A DNA stretch of 64,000 nucleotides, from positions 8,806 through 72,805 of the forward strand of contig CALGCW010000221.1 of NCBI GenBank assembly GCA_937884385.1. Direction: 5' to 3'. The number at the start of each line of letters is the position of its first letter. Position 1 is the stretch's first letter. The DNA is from an uncultured Clostridia bacterium. GTDB taxonomy: Bacteria; Bacillota; Clostridia; Oscillospirales; CAG-272. The position numbers were made by a program, and so were the translations under genes. The notes below the pieces were generated by a model. It made no database searches and was not told where the DNA came from. It worked only from the letters and a program-made list of their open reading frames with translations. Below are positions 1-7,802 of the stretch, piece by piece.

Positions 1-1
1 T

Positions 2-361
2 GTTCCAACATTTAGATTTTCTAATTCTTACGGGCTTATTTGCAAGAGCTCTGCCGGTACTTCAGAGCTTATTGATATTTTTGAATGTGAGATCTCATCT
101 GCTGTAGATATATTCAAATCCAAGGGTTATAGAGTTGCCTCTGCCGGTATACGCGATTCGATTTCTCTATATGATGCTGACCTCAAAAAGCCCCTTTTAC
201 TTATCGTGGGTGGCGAAAAACGCGGTATATCAAGCGATGTATTATCAAAGTCAGATGTTATCGTGAGAATTGACTATGGAAAATCTTTTAAAGGCTCATT
301 GACTGCATCTTCCGCGGCCACTGTGTTGGCATTTGAGGTTTATAGACAGAATAAAAGCTGA
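2..361 (+). CDS. SpoU/TrmH-family RNA 2'-O-methyltransferase, C-terminal part
   Basis: The gene enters from the left edge, so its start is not visible; 119 residues precede the TGA stop. The end carries the SpoU/TrmH signatures: LLIVGGEKRGIS (motif 2, around the SAM-binding knot) followed by SLTASSAATVLAFEVYRQ (motif 3). SpoU enzymes methylate ribose 2'-OH of rRNA or tRNA using SAM and fold as a trefoil-knot dimer. Motif 3 has LTASSAA where the family usually has LNVSxAA, so the substrate may differ from the TrmH/RlmB mainstream. It ends in a strong terminator shared with the convergent galM. Family call is good; target RNA is unknown. Confidence 0.75.
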   Translation, partial: VPTFRFSNSYGLICKSSAGTSELIDIFECEISSAVDIFKSKGYRVASAGIRDSISLYDADLKKPLLLIVGGEKRGISSDVLSKSDVIVRIDYGKSFKGSLTASSAATVLAFEVYRQNKS

Positions 362-382
362 ACGATGAACGTTCAGCTTTTT
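354..382 (+). terminator. Bidirectional rho-independent terminator
   Basis: An 11-bp perfect stem (AAAGCTGAACG / CGTTCAGCTTT) with a 5-nt loop is followed by a T run. It sits between the SpoU-type gene and the convergent galM, and the A-rich left flank gives a U tract on the other strand, so it can serve both. Confidence 0.85.
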
Positions 383-384
383 CT

Positions 385-1446
385 TTATTCTGTTAAGAAC
401 TTGTATATTGTTATATAGTCGTATTTTTCATTCGGATTTAATATTACGTTTGTAAAGCCTTCGTGATTTATAGAGTCAGGCATATGCTGTGTTTCAAGGC
501 AAAATGCCATCTGTATGCTCTGTGGTATGCCGTCTTTGAATGGATATTTCTCATTGGTCAAGAAGTTGCCAGAATAAAACTGTACGCAGGGTTGATTAGT
601 ATACATCTCCATAACTCTTCCACTGCTTTTGTGGACAACTTTAGCGCGAAGCTTAGGAAGTACTGTTTCTCCTCCGACAAAGTTAATGCAGTGATCATAA
701 CCACCTGCTATAATAAGGTCACGGTCGTGCATATGAATATCTCTACCTATAGCTTTGGGGATTCTGAAATCAAATGGAGTTCCCTGAACGCCTCTTATTT
801 CACCTGTAGGTATCAGGCTTTCATCAGTCGGCAAATAAGTATCCGCATCAAGCCAAAGCTCATGATCGTATATCTTTCCGGAGCTATAGCCACCAAGATT
901 AAAGTACGTGTGATTTGTAAGATTGATAAGGGTTCTTTTGTCGGTGTTCGCTTCATACCTTATCGAGAGCGATCCGTCATTTTTGAGTGTGTACGTGACC
1001 GTTACAGCGAGGTTTCCGGGATATCCCTCATCACCATCCTTAGAAAGCAAGAAAAGCTTAACGGATGGCTCTGCAGTGTCAGAAACCGACAATACCTGCC
1101 ATATCTTTTTGTCAAAACCTTCTTTTCCACCGTGCAGATGATTAGGGCCGTTGTTAATATACATATTGTAATCGACACCGTCGAGGGTAAATTTGCCTTT
1201 GCAAATTCTATTACCTACACGTCCTATAATAGCACCTTGATATCCGTCTGCTTCAATGTAAGACTTAAGATTGCCGTAGCCGCAAATTACATCTGCAAAT
1301 TCCCCGTTTTTGTCGGGTACATTAATGCTTAGTATAGTTGCCCCAAAATTTGAAATTGCAACGCTCATACCATTTGAATTTGTGAGAACATACTTGAAAA
1401 TCTCGTGCTCACGGTATGTACCAAAAGGCTCTATTCTAATGCTCAT
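385..1446 (-). CDS. galM: Aldose 1-epimerase (galactose mutarotase)
   Basis: 353 aa, typical for the family. It interconverts alpha and beta anomers of hexoses and feeds the Leloir pathway in the cytoplasm. Visible signatures are NHLHGG (substrate-binding His, near residue 104), LTNHTYFNL (catalytic His region, near 175) and GGYDHCINF near 248, with an LETQHMPDS segment before the C-terminus. The ATG is preceded by GGAG at 7 nt. It is the last gene of a minus-strand group NUDIX-GNAT-HAD-galM lying just downstream of galE, which supports a role in galactose or galactoside use. Confidence 0.93.
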   Translation of the reverse strand: MSIRIEPFGTYREHEIFKYVLTNSNGMSVAISNFGATILSINVPDKNGEFADVICGYGNLKSYIEADGYQGAIIGRVGNRICKGKFTLDGVDYNMYINNGPNHLHGGKEGFDKKIWQVLSVSDTAEPSVKLFLLSKDGDEGYPGNLAVTVTYTLKNDGSLSIRYEANTDKRTLINLTNHTYFNLGGYSSGKIYDHELWLDADTYLPTDESLIPTGEIRGVQGTPFDFRIPKAIGRDIHMHDRDLIIAGGYDHCINFVGGETVLPKLRAKVVHKSSGRVMEMYTNQPCVQFYSGNFLTNEKYPFKDGIPQSIQMAFCLETQHMPDSINHEGFTNVILNPNEKYDYITIYKFLTE

Positions 1447-1466
1447 AAATATTCTCCTTGATAATT

Positions 1467-2090
1467 TTATAGTATCTTTGTCATTTCACGCAATGAATAA
1501 ATCTGATGATCTGCATATCCTTCGCCAAGCTTTGGGTCTTGCAGTTTTGAAAGGCCATTCTTTATCCATACGGTTTTCATTCCAATTGTCTTGGCCGGGA
1601 TAATGTCATTGTCAAGCCGATCCCCGACCATAATGCTATTATCAGCAGTGCATCCCGCTGCCTCAAGCGCTATTTCGAATATCTTTATATCCGGCTTGGC
1701 GTAACCAACTTCAGCAGATGATACAATCACATCAAAGTATTGGCGCACACCCCACGATTCCAAGCGATTTGCGGTCCCAGGATTTTGGTTTGCTATAATG
1801 CCAAGCTTATATCCTTTTGCACTGAGGAACTCCAAAGTGGGTTCTACGTCAGAATATAAAACTTCATCTTCGGAATGCCACGGGGTCTTGGTTAATCCAA
1901 AGTGCTTTATCGCTTCCGAATTTCCATCAAATCCTTGGCGAGCAAGCGAAATACGAACTGTATCATACTCTTCAAGGGTGATATCAGTATCTGCAATCAT
2001 ATCTCGAATTCTATGCTCGTAAGCCTGCGTTTCATCTGCAAGGGTTGATCCAACATCAAAGAATATCCATTTAGCCATTTTTCTCATCAT
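1467..2090 (-). CDS. HAD-superfamily hydrolase (subfamily IA-like)
   Basis: 207 aa. HAD motifs are visible: motif I FFDVGSTL near residue 11, motif II IIANQNPG near 98, and motif IV MVGDRLDNDIIPAKTIGMKTVWI near 155-175. HAD IA enzymes are cytoplasmic phosphatases of sugar phosphates or nucleotides. Motif I reads D-V-G rather than D-x-D, so the usual second aspartate (general acid/base) is absent; this variant occurs in some HAD lineages but makes the exact chemistry uncertain. The first ATG overlaps the upstream stop as ATGA; a start at the fifth codon (MAKWIFF) is equally possible. Confidence 0.8.
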   Translation of the reverse strand: MMRKMAKWIFFDVGSTLADETQAYEHRIRDMIADTDITLEEYDTVRISLARQGFDGNSEAIKHFGLTKTPWHSEDEVLYSDVEPTLEFLSAKGYKLGIIANQNPGTANRLESWGVRQYFDVIVSSAEVGYAKPDIKIFEIALEAAGCTADNSIMVGDRLDNDIIPAKTIGMKTVWIKNGLSKLQDPKLGEGYADHQIYSLREMTKIL

Positions 2091-2614
2091 AATAGTATCC
2101 AGAATCTTTTTAAATCTCTATTAGTATTTGGTTCGTGTGCTGTGGATTCATAAAAGCCACCGTTTGCAAGAATGGTTTTTTCACTTGCAATATTGCCATC
2201 AACGCAAGATATCATTACCTTATCCATTCCAAGCTTGCGACAAAAAGGTAATGCTGTTTTAAGCATATTTTTTGCATATCCTTTGCGCCTCTCGCTGGGT
2301 CTTACAGAATAACCTATATGTCCTGCATAATTCTCAAGATACTCGTTCAGACTATGCCTTACCTGTAGCATTCCAATCAATCTATTGTCGCTTTTTCGAA
2401 TAAAAAGAAATTGCGTGGCAGGTACTAAATGCGGTGGTACTGTATCGGGGTCTTCATATTCCTCGCAAACTCTAATATATTCCTCAGGGTTTTCAAATCT
2501 ACGAAGAGGTCCGCACCCGTCCATAGAATCACCTGCTTCGAGAAACTCCTGACGATACTCCATTATCTGTGTAGAGTATTTATTCGTCGGACGTATTATA
2601 ATTAATTCTTCCAT
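2087..2614 (-). CDS. GNAT-family N-acetyltransferase
   Basis: 175 aa. The acetyl-CoA binding motif is HIGYSVRPSERRKGYAKNML (about residues 98-117), followed by a typical GNAT C-terminal half with ASEKTILANGGF. The N-terminus (YRQEFLEAGDSMDGCG) matches a common subgroup of small Firmicute acetyltransferases of unknown substrate. The stop overlaps the start of the HAD gene by 4 nt (ATGA), implying translational coupling. Family is secure; the acetylated substrate cannot be read from sequence. Confidence 0.85.
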   Translation of the reverse strand: MEELIIIRPTNKYSTQIMEYRQEFLEAGDSMDGCGPLRRFENPEEYIRVCEEYEDPDTVPPHLVPATQFLFIRKSDNRLIGMLQVRHSLNEYLENYAGHIGYSVRPSERRKGYAKNMLKTALPFCRKLGMDKVMISCVDGNIASEKTILANGGFYESTAHEPNTNRDLKRFWILL

Positions 2615-2629
2615 AAATCAAGACCTCAA

Positions 2630-3079
2630 TTACTTTAGATCATAAACCCATTTATTATCTTTTTGATAGTAGAAAAACTCGCTTAGGTCATCCTCCAAAA
2701 AAACGCGAAGCATATCGTTCATATCATTGGAGAGTTTAAGATTTGGTAAGTTTTCTATTGCTTCCCACCACACCTTGCCTTCGTCTGATGATTCCAAGTT
2801 CCCCGAAAATTTGTTCGTTTTGTAGAATAGTACGATATATCTACAATCATTCTCGCACCAATCCTTAATGCCGCATAGTTGAGGCGAAATAATTGTAAGC
2901 CCCGTTTCCTCATTTACTTCACGGATCACCGAATCTGTGAAAGATTCTCCGAGCTCAACGTGGCCGCCGGGAAACGTAATTCCCGGCCAATCTTTCTTTT
3001 GCCTGTCTATGACTACGACTTTGTTTTTGTCGTAGATCATACACATATTTGTGAATTCAACTTTTTCAATTCTACTCAT
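2630..3079 (-). CDS. NUDIX hydrolase, 8-oxo-dGTP diphosphatase-like
   Basis: 149 aa. A complete Nudix box is present, G-x5-E-x7-REVNEETGL, starting at GGHVELGESF. Such proteins hydrolyse NDP-X bonds, and the MutT/YtkD-like ones sanitise oxidised nucleotides. The start was set at the ATG at 3079 because GGAG lies 6 nt upstream of it; an in-frame GTG at 3091 has no such site. It is the first gene after a hairpin that follows galE, and no promoter is obvious in the 50-nt gap, so it may be transcribed by read-through from galE. Confidence 0.82.
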   Translation of the reverse strand: MSRIEKVEFTNMCMIYDKNKVVVIDRQKKDWPGITFPGGHVELGESFTDSVIREVNEETGLTIISPQLCGIKDWCENDCRYIVLFYKTNKFSGNLESSDEGKVWWEAIENLPNLKLSNDMNDMLRVFLEDDLSEFFYYQKDNKWVYDLK

Positions 3080-3096
3080 TGTAAACTCCACAAATC

Positions 3097-3122
3097 AAAA
3101 CGGCAATTAATATTGCCGTTTT
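3097..3122 (-). terminator. Terminator or attenuator after galE
   Basis: 11-bp perfect stem (AAAACGGCAAT / ATTGCCGTTTT) with a TAAT loop and a TTTT tail on the minus strand, 10 nt after the galE stop. Downstream genes have no clear promoter of their own, so it may only partly stop transcription. Confidence 0.7.
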
Positions 3123-3131
3123 GGTAATTAA

Positions 3132-4121
3132 TCAATCATTATATCCGTTTGGATGATTCTTATGCCAATTCCAAGCGCTTGAGATTATCTCCTCAAGAGA
3201 ATCGTGAACAGGCTTCCAACCAAGCACTCTCTTTGCCTTTTCGCTCGACGCAACGAGGCGCGCAGGGTCACCCGCGCGTCGGGGTGTTTCAATTGCAGGA
3301 ATAGGATGTCCAGTCACTTTTCTTGCCGTATCGATTACTTCTCTTACGGAATAGCCAACTCCGTTGCCAAGATTGAATATATCACTTGATCCGCCGTTAA
3401 GAAGGTATTCAACTGCAAGAATATGAGCTGAAGCAAGGTCGGTGACGTGAATGTAGTCTCTAATACAGGTTCCGTCGGGAGTATCGTAATCCGTGCCGTA
3501 AATTGATATTGCTTCCCTTTTGCCGTTAGGCACTTGAAGGATTAAGGGGATGAGGTGGCTCTCGGGATTGTGAGCTTCGCCGATGTTTCCACATTCATCT
3601 GCACCGCAGGCGTTAAAGTATCTAAGAGAAACAAAGTTCATTCCGTGTGCTTCGCTTGTCCACTTAAACATTTTTTCCATAGCAAGCTTTGTTTCACCGT
3701 AAGGATTTGTGGGACAAGTTCTGTCGCTTTCAAGAATCGGGATGTTCTCGGGCTCGCCGTACGTTGCTGCAGTTGATGAAAATACAATTTTCTTAACGCC
3801 GTTTGCTACCATAGCATCAAGAAGAACTTTCGTTCCATAGATGTTGTTTTCATAATACTTCAGAGGGTTTACAACGCTTTCTCCAACAAGCGAAAAAGCA
3901 GCAAAATGCACGATGGCATCTATTTTTTCTGATTTGAAAAGATTGTCAAGGAACGTAAAATCGCGTATGTCACCCTCATAAAAACGAGCTTTTTCTGGAA
4001 TAGCCTTTTTATACCCTGTGACAAGGCTGTCTGCGATAACTACGTCGTGTCCTGCTTTGATAAGCTCAAGAGCTGTGTGTGATCCTATGTAGCCGGCTCC
4101 GCCGGTAACTAAAATAGCCAT
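3132..4121 (-). CDS. galE: UDP-glucose 4-epimerase
   Basis: 329 aa from the ATG at 4121. It interconverts UDP-glucose and UDP-galactose, with bound NAD, in the cytoplasm. It shows the NAD-binding TGGAGYIGSHT near the N-terminus, the catalytic Ser/Tyr/Lys set (FSSTAATYG and NPYGETKLAME, the YxxxK), and the extended-SDR C-terminal half with NLGNGVGYSV. The longer reading frame extending to 4169 would overlap the upstream nucleotidyltransferase; AAGGAGA just before 4121 decides for the shorter form, which starts directly with MAILVTGGAGYIG as galE does. It follows the nucleotidyltransferase by 13 nt. Confidence 0.95.
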   Translation of the reverse strand: MAILVTGGAGYIGSHTALELIKAGHDVVIADSLVTGYKKAIPEKARFYEGDIRDFTFLDNLFKSEKIDAIVHFAAFSLVGESVVNPLKYYENNIYGTKVLLDAMVANGVKKIVFSSTAATYGEPENIPILESDRTCPTNPYGETKLAMEKMFKWTSEAHGMNFVSLRYFNACGADECGNIGEAHNPESHLIPLILQVPNGKREAISIYGTDYDTPDGTCIRDYIHVTDLASAHILAVEYLLNGGSSDIFNLGNGVGYSVREVIDTARKVTGHPIPAIETPRRAGDPARLVASSEKAKRVLGWKPVHDSLEEIISSAWNWHKNHPNGYND

Positions 4122-4134
4122 AATTATTCTCTCC

Positions 4135-5040
4135 TTATTTCCAAAGATGTTTGGGGTAAACACCCTCATTTATTAGTTTTTGTATTCCTGCTATAACCGC
4201 AGGCTTATCCTGTGCGTACGTCACACCAAGCCAGCACGCATCAGTATTATATACCACAACGTCGCATGCGTGTTGCTTGATCATAGTGTCAACAACGTCC
4301 GTCAGGTATGATTCATCCTTTAAGGGATTGTTTATATTTCTAAGAAACCTGTTGAATTCAGTTTCAAGATACGGGAAAATGTCGGGAGTAAAGCCCCAAC
4401 AGTTCATTGAAACAACGGTATCAAGATCGATCTGTGATTTGATATCACCGTTTGGATATTCCGCTTTACCATTCTCTATTGGCACGATTTCTTTTGTTTC
4501 GGTTATACTAATAAGCTTGCCCGAATCATTGATATTGCAAACACCGCGGTTGACAGCGCCGTACTCTGTGACTGTATTCTTAAGCTTATATCCTGCCATA
4601 CAGAACTGCGGTATAGTCTCGTTTCCCTTAATTTGTTTATGGTGGTCCGCAATTATAGCGAATGCCTCTCTTCCATAGAAATCGTCTGAATTGATAAGGG
4701 CAAAAGGTTCATTTACTATATTAGCTACACTCATTAGTGCTTGAGTAGTGCCCCAGGGCTTAGTGCGCTCATCGGGAAGAATAAACCATTCGGGAACATC
4801 AGTAATTCTTTGAAAGGCGTATTCAACCTCAATATGACGGTTAATTCTGTTTCCTATGGTTTCGCTGAAATCCTTAAGATTCTCTTCCTTAATAATAAAA
4901 ACCACTTTTGTAAAACCGGCTTTTATGGCATCATAGACGGAAAAATCAATGATGAAATCCCCATCGTCATTCATAGGATCAATCTGCTTCATTCCGCCAT
5001 AGCGTGAACCCATACCGGCTGCAAGAATTACAAGAGTCAT
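4135..5040 (-). CDS. Sugar-1-phosphate nucleotidyltransferase
   Basis: 301 aa. The N-terminal LAAGMGSRYGGMKQID is the nucleotide-binding loop of the NTP_transferase fold, and FALINSDDFYG (about 115-125) is the metal-binding region. The family couples NTP and a sugar 1-phosphate to an NDP-sugar. The sequence is not a textbook GalU or GlmU; similar 300-residue proteins occur in Clostridia beside galE and hexosamine kinases. Being directly upstream of galE (13-nt gap), a UDP-sugar product (UDP-glucose, UDP-galactose or UDP-GlcNAc) is likely. RBS AGGAGAT precedes the ATG. Exact sugar is inferred, not seen. Confidence 0.8.
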   Translation of the reverse strand: MTLVILAAGMGSRYGGMKQIDPMNDDGDFIIDFSVYDAIKAGFTKVVFIIKEENLKDFSETIGNRINRHIEVEYAFQRITDVPEWFILPDERTKPWGTTQALMSVANIVNEPFALINSDDFYGREAFAIIADHHKQIKGNETIPQFCMAGYKLKNTVTEYGAVNRGVCNINDSGKLISITETKEIVPIENGKAEYPNGDIKSQIDLDTVVSMNCWGFTPDIFPYLETEFNRFLRNINNPLKDESYLTDVVDTMIKQHACDVVVYNTDACWLGVTYAQDKPAVIAGIQKLINEGVYPKHLWK

Positions 5041-5096
5041 AACGTATCTCCTTTCTGGTTAATAGTGGTTTGATGGTTTGATAGATCAACAATAAG

Positions 5097-5870
5097 CTAA
5101 AACATCACTCTTTGGATTGATTTTACCGTTGAAGAGTGAGGATCAATATCAAATATTACACCGTGTCCTTTAACATCTCCTTCAGCTACGGTAAAATACT
5201 GGGGAGTCTGCAAGGTGAATTTATTTATTATTGTATCAATTTTGGTGCCCAATATACTATTTATAGGACCGGTCATTCCAATGTCGGTAATATACGCACT
5301 TCCTTTTGGAAGTATTTGCTCGTCCGCCGTCTGAACATGAGTATGAGTGCCAAAAATAACGGTAATCCTGCCATCAAAATAATGCGCGATAGCAAGTTTT
5401 TCACTTGTGGCTTCGGCGTGAACGTCTAAAATTGAAAAATCGTAGTTCCCTGTTTCCCTCTCAAGTATTCTATCAATCACTTCAAAAGGTGAATTAAGTG
5501 GGGTCATATACATTGTTCCAAGCGCATTAATTATAAGCGCTTTATATCCGTCAATTGTAACAATGTTATAACCGCTTCCGGGTGCTTGGGCGGGAAAATT
5601 ACAGGGTCTGATTATGCGATGGTCATTATTATCGAGAAAAGCGTAAATATCCTTTTTTCCGAACGCGTGATTGCCAAGAGTTATAAAATCAATACCAATG
5701 TTGTAGAGTGCTTCAGCATCGGATTTTGATATGCCCTTTATTTCGGTTGCATTTTCTCCGTTAGCGATGACAAAATCAATTTTGTTTTCACGAACAAACG
5801 CAGATAAGTTATTTGACAGATAGTCGATAGATATGCTACCGACAATATCACCAATAGCTAAAATTTTCAT
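5097..5870 (-). CDS. ymdB: YmdB-family metallophosphoesterase
   Basis: 257 aa, usual size. Metal-ligand motifs run in the expected order: GDIVG (8-12), ANGENA (36-41), LGNHAFGKKD (66-75), DVHAEATSEK (149-158), GTHTHVQTADE (174-184) with the conserved YITDIGMTGP near 192. In Bacillus subtilis YmdB is a cyclic-nucleotide phosphodiesterase that affects biofilm genes and motility; the role here is inferred. A consensus promoter (TTGACA-17-TATAAT) lies 45 nt upstream. It probably heads the unit with the nucleotidyltransferase and galE (56-nt gap). Confidence 0.88.
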   Translation of the reverse strand: MKILAIGDIVGSISIDYLSNNLSAFVRENKIDFVIANGENATEIKGISKSDAEALYNIGIDFITLGNHAFGKKDIYAFLDNNDHRIIRPCNFPAQAPGSGYNIVTIDGYKALIINALGTMYMTPLNSPFEVIDRILERETGNYDFSILDVHAEATSEKLAIAHYFDGRITVIFGTHTHVQTADEQILPKGSAYITDIGMTGPINSILGTKIDTIINKFTLQTPQYFTVAEGDVKGHGVIFDIDPHSSTVKSIQRVMF

Positions 5871-5914
5871 AAAGATCTTTCTATTATTAGTATTTGCAGT
5901 AATGCTACACTTTT

Positions 5915-5943
5915 ATTATATATTAATAAATAAAAAATGTCAA
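5915..5943 (-). promoter_or_regulatory. Sigma-A-type promoter for ymdB
   Basis: On the minus strand, TTGACA (5938-5943), 17-bp spacer, TATAAT (5915-5920): both boxes match consensus. It faces away from the tRNA-Ser promoter at 5973-6000. Confidence 0.8.
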
Positions 5944-5972
5944 TCAATAACTAAAAATTCTTACATTTTCTC

Positions 5973-6000
5973 TTGATTTTTTTAAATAATATGATATAAT
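5973..6000 (+). promoter_or_regulatory. Promoter of tRNA-Ser
   Basis: TTGATT (5973-5978), 16-bp A/T-rich spacer, TATAAT (5995-6000) with an upstream TATGA extension. The tRNA begins 17 nt after the -10 box. The whole element strongly resembles the tRNA-Trp promoter at 44599-44627. Confidence 0.75.
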
Positions 6001-6017
6001 AGTATCGTTGAAAATAA

Positions 6018-6108
6018 GGAGAAGTACTCAAGTGGCCGAAGAGGCGTGACTCGAAATCTCGTAGGACGTTAACGCGTCGCGTGGGTTCAAATCCCACCTT
6101 CTCCGCCA
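6018..6108 (+). tRNA. tRNA-Ser (anticodon CGA)
   Basis: 91 nt including encoded CCA. Acceptor GGAGAAG pairs with CTTCTCC, discriminator G. The anticodon loop CTCGAAA (6050-6056) gives CGA, reading UCG serine codons. There is a long variable arm and the T arm GTGGG-TTCAAAT-CCCAC, which fits the class II serine tRNA. The anticodon stem (CGTGA / TCTCG) has a central U-U mismatch. Confidence 0.95.
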
Positions 6109-6111
6109 AAG

Positions 6112-6140
6112 AAGCCGCATCAGCTTGATGCGGCTTTTTT
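6112..6140 (+). terminator. Terminator of tRNA-Ser
   Basis: 11-bp perfect stem AAGCCGCATCA / TGATGCGGCTT with loop GCT and a run of T. It starts 4 nt after the tRNA CCA. Confidence 0.88.
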
Positions 6141-6158
6141 GTGTTGTTCTGTTATTAT

Positions 6159-6953
6159 TTATGTTCCGGTGCTTTCGTACTTTTTTACAAGCTTGTTCCA
6201 AGCTGCAACGCATATTGTAGCAAATACGCTTGTAAATACAAGCATTGCTATGCAAAGCAACGCGGGATTGTGCTGGTTGGCGAACAGATTCTCAAACGGA
6301 AAGAATAAACAAAGTCCAAGCGGAATAATAAACGTTAATATAGCTTGTATTATTCTCGGATAGATCTTCATCGGATATTTCGTATATCCCGAAAAGTTAT
6401 AGATGAACTGAAGAAGAGGGCCGCTACGCTTGAATTTAAACGCCAAAGCAGCGACGAGAATCTTGAACGAGGAAATTATGGCAGCGGCACACAAAATGCC
6501 TAAAATGACCGTTAAAACGGCACCTATGCCGCCGATAATGTTCAGCTGACTTCCGCATAGACAAATCAGTGCGGTAGCAACTATCAATTCTCCAAACGCT
6601 TCGAGCTGGACCTCGGAAGCTATGACTTGAAACAGTACGGGAATTGGGCGCAAAAACATATGATCGAGCTTCCCCATTTTTACTTCCCAGTAAGCTACTG
6701 TCCAAAGTCTATCCGTAAGCAAATGGTCAATACCTACCGCCATATTAGTAATACCAAAAAGTAAGCCGATGTGATATATACTATAACCGTCGATGCTTGG
6801 GACGCTGTTTACAAGAATGTACAAGGTGAACAGCGACGTTGCTTCTGTAAATAGGAATGCAATGATACCGATTATCACATTAGCCTTGTATACAAGCTTG
6901 CTCATAAGAGAGAGCTTTGCATAAGTGAAATAAAGGTTAATATATCTCTTCAT
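6159..6953 (-). CDS. ABC-2 type transporter permease (COG3694-like)
   Basis: 264 aa with about six hydrophobic segments and no other domain. It resembles the second permease of the widespread three-gene ABC-2 system COG4586-COG4587-COG3694 (DUF990 group): a typical N-terminus (KRYINLYFTYAKLSLMSKLVYKANV), and a central LDHMFLRPIPVLFQVIASEV stretch where the family places its conserved Pro. The start has AGGAGG at 8 nt and sits 3 nt after the previous stop. Such systems are exporters of unknown cargo; the substrate cannot be inferred. Confidence 0.82.
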   Translation of the reverse strand: MKRYINLYFTYAKLSLMSKLVYKANVIIGIIAFLFTEATSLFTLYILVNSVPSIDGYSIYHIGLLFGITNMAVGIDHLLTDRLWTVAYWEVKMGKLDHMFLRPIPVLFQVIASEVQLEAFGELIVATALICLCGSQLNIIGGIGAVLTVILGILCAAAIISSFKILVAALAFKFKRSGPLLQFIYNFSGYTKYPMKIYPRIIQAILTFIIPLGLCLFFPFENLFANQHNPALLCIAMLVFTSVFATICVAAWNKLVKKYESTGT

Positions 6954-6956
6954 ATT

Positions 6957-7802
6957 TTAACCTCCTTGAACGGTGATCTTTCTCAGCGCGTGTCTGAAAA
7001 TTCTATGGTTTACAAATTCAATTAGAGCAATCCATAACAAAGCTATTCCAATATAAATCAAGATCTCATCGATGGAAAGCTTGCCCATTATTGTAAGCAC
7101 GGGGACGGAATTCATAAAGGCGAACGGTGTGTATGAGAATATGACACCGAGAGTTCCCATGTACGCCAAAGGGACCATTTGACCGCCAAGAAATCCTTGC
7201 AACGCATTTCTTGCCATATTCAGTCCGAACAAGTGTGTGGTGTAGAAAACAAGCATTCCCACGAAATAACTGACCGCGTTGTTAATAAATCCTGCTAAGA
7301 TACTAAAGATTATGAAAAACAAAACGTTCAAAATAAATCTCATTGCGGATATTTGCAGAAATCCGAGAGAAATGAAAATTGCATAAACTATTGTTAAAAA
7401 TGGGATTATTATTACAACGTAGTCAAAAACAAGTACTCCGAAATAAGTAAATAAATGACGCAATCTGTAAGATACGGGCTTGGTAAGAGTGTTCGCAATC
7501 GTACCCTCTTTGATATCTGTCCAAATATCATAACTCGTATCTCCGGAACCCATTACAAACGAGAAAAAGAATGAAGTTATCATATAAAGCACCATATCGT
7601 AGAAGGTAAAGCCGTTGATCACAGCATTCATACCCTCGGGGGAGTTCCTGTATATAGCTTGATATAGGAACAGTACAAAAAATATCTGTATGAATGATAT
7701 GATTATCCACATTACTATTTGTGCCTTGTATGAAAGCTCAATCTTGATACCCGCCTTAGAGAATGGGAGATATAATTTGAGTTTCTTTTTAATGGCTTTC
7801 AT
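6957..7802 (-). CDS. ABC-2 type transporter permease (COG4587-like)
   Basis: 281 aa from the ATG at 7802, with six likely membrane helices. The N-terminus (MKAIKKKLKLYLPFSKAGIK) and the TKPVSYRLRHLF loop match the first permease of the COG4586/4587/3694 export system. An in-frame TTG at 7841 would extend it by 13 residues into the ATPase gene; the ATG already overlaps the ATPase stop by 14 nt, which suggests coupling. It should form a heterodimeric channel with the next gene. Confidence 0.82.
   Translation of the reverse strand: MKAIKKKLKLYLPFSKAGIKIELSYKAQIVMWIIISFIQIFFVLFLYQAIYRNSPEGMNAVINGFTFYDMVLYMITSFFFSFVMGSGDTSYDIWTDIKEGTIANTLTKPVSYRLRHLFTYFGVLVFDYVVIIIPFLTIVYAIFISLGFLQISAMRFILNVLFFIIFSILAGFINNAVSYFVGMLVFYTTHLFGLNMARNALQGFLGGQMVPLAYMGTLGVIFSYTPFAFMNSVPVLTIMGKLSIDEILIYIGIALLWIALIEFVNHRIFRHALRKITVQGG

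Noticed and set aside
463..1332. 289-aa plus-strand frame opposite galM
   Set aside because: It is antisense to a complete galM, lacks an SD, and its composition follows the complement of galM codons.
4122..4169. Upstream extension of galE (16 residues)
   Set aside because: It overlaps the nucleotidyltransferase gene and the SD sits before the internal ATG at 4121.
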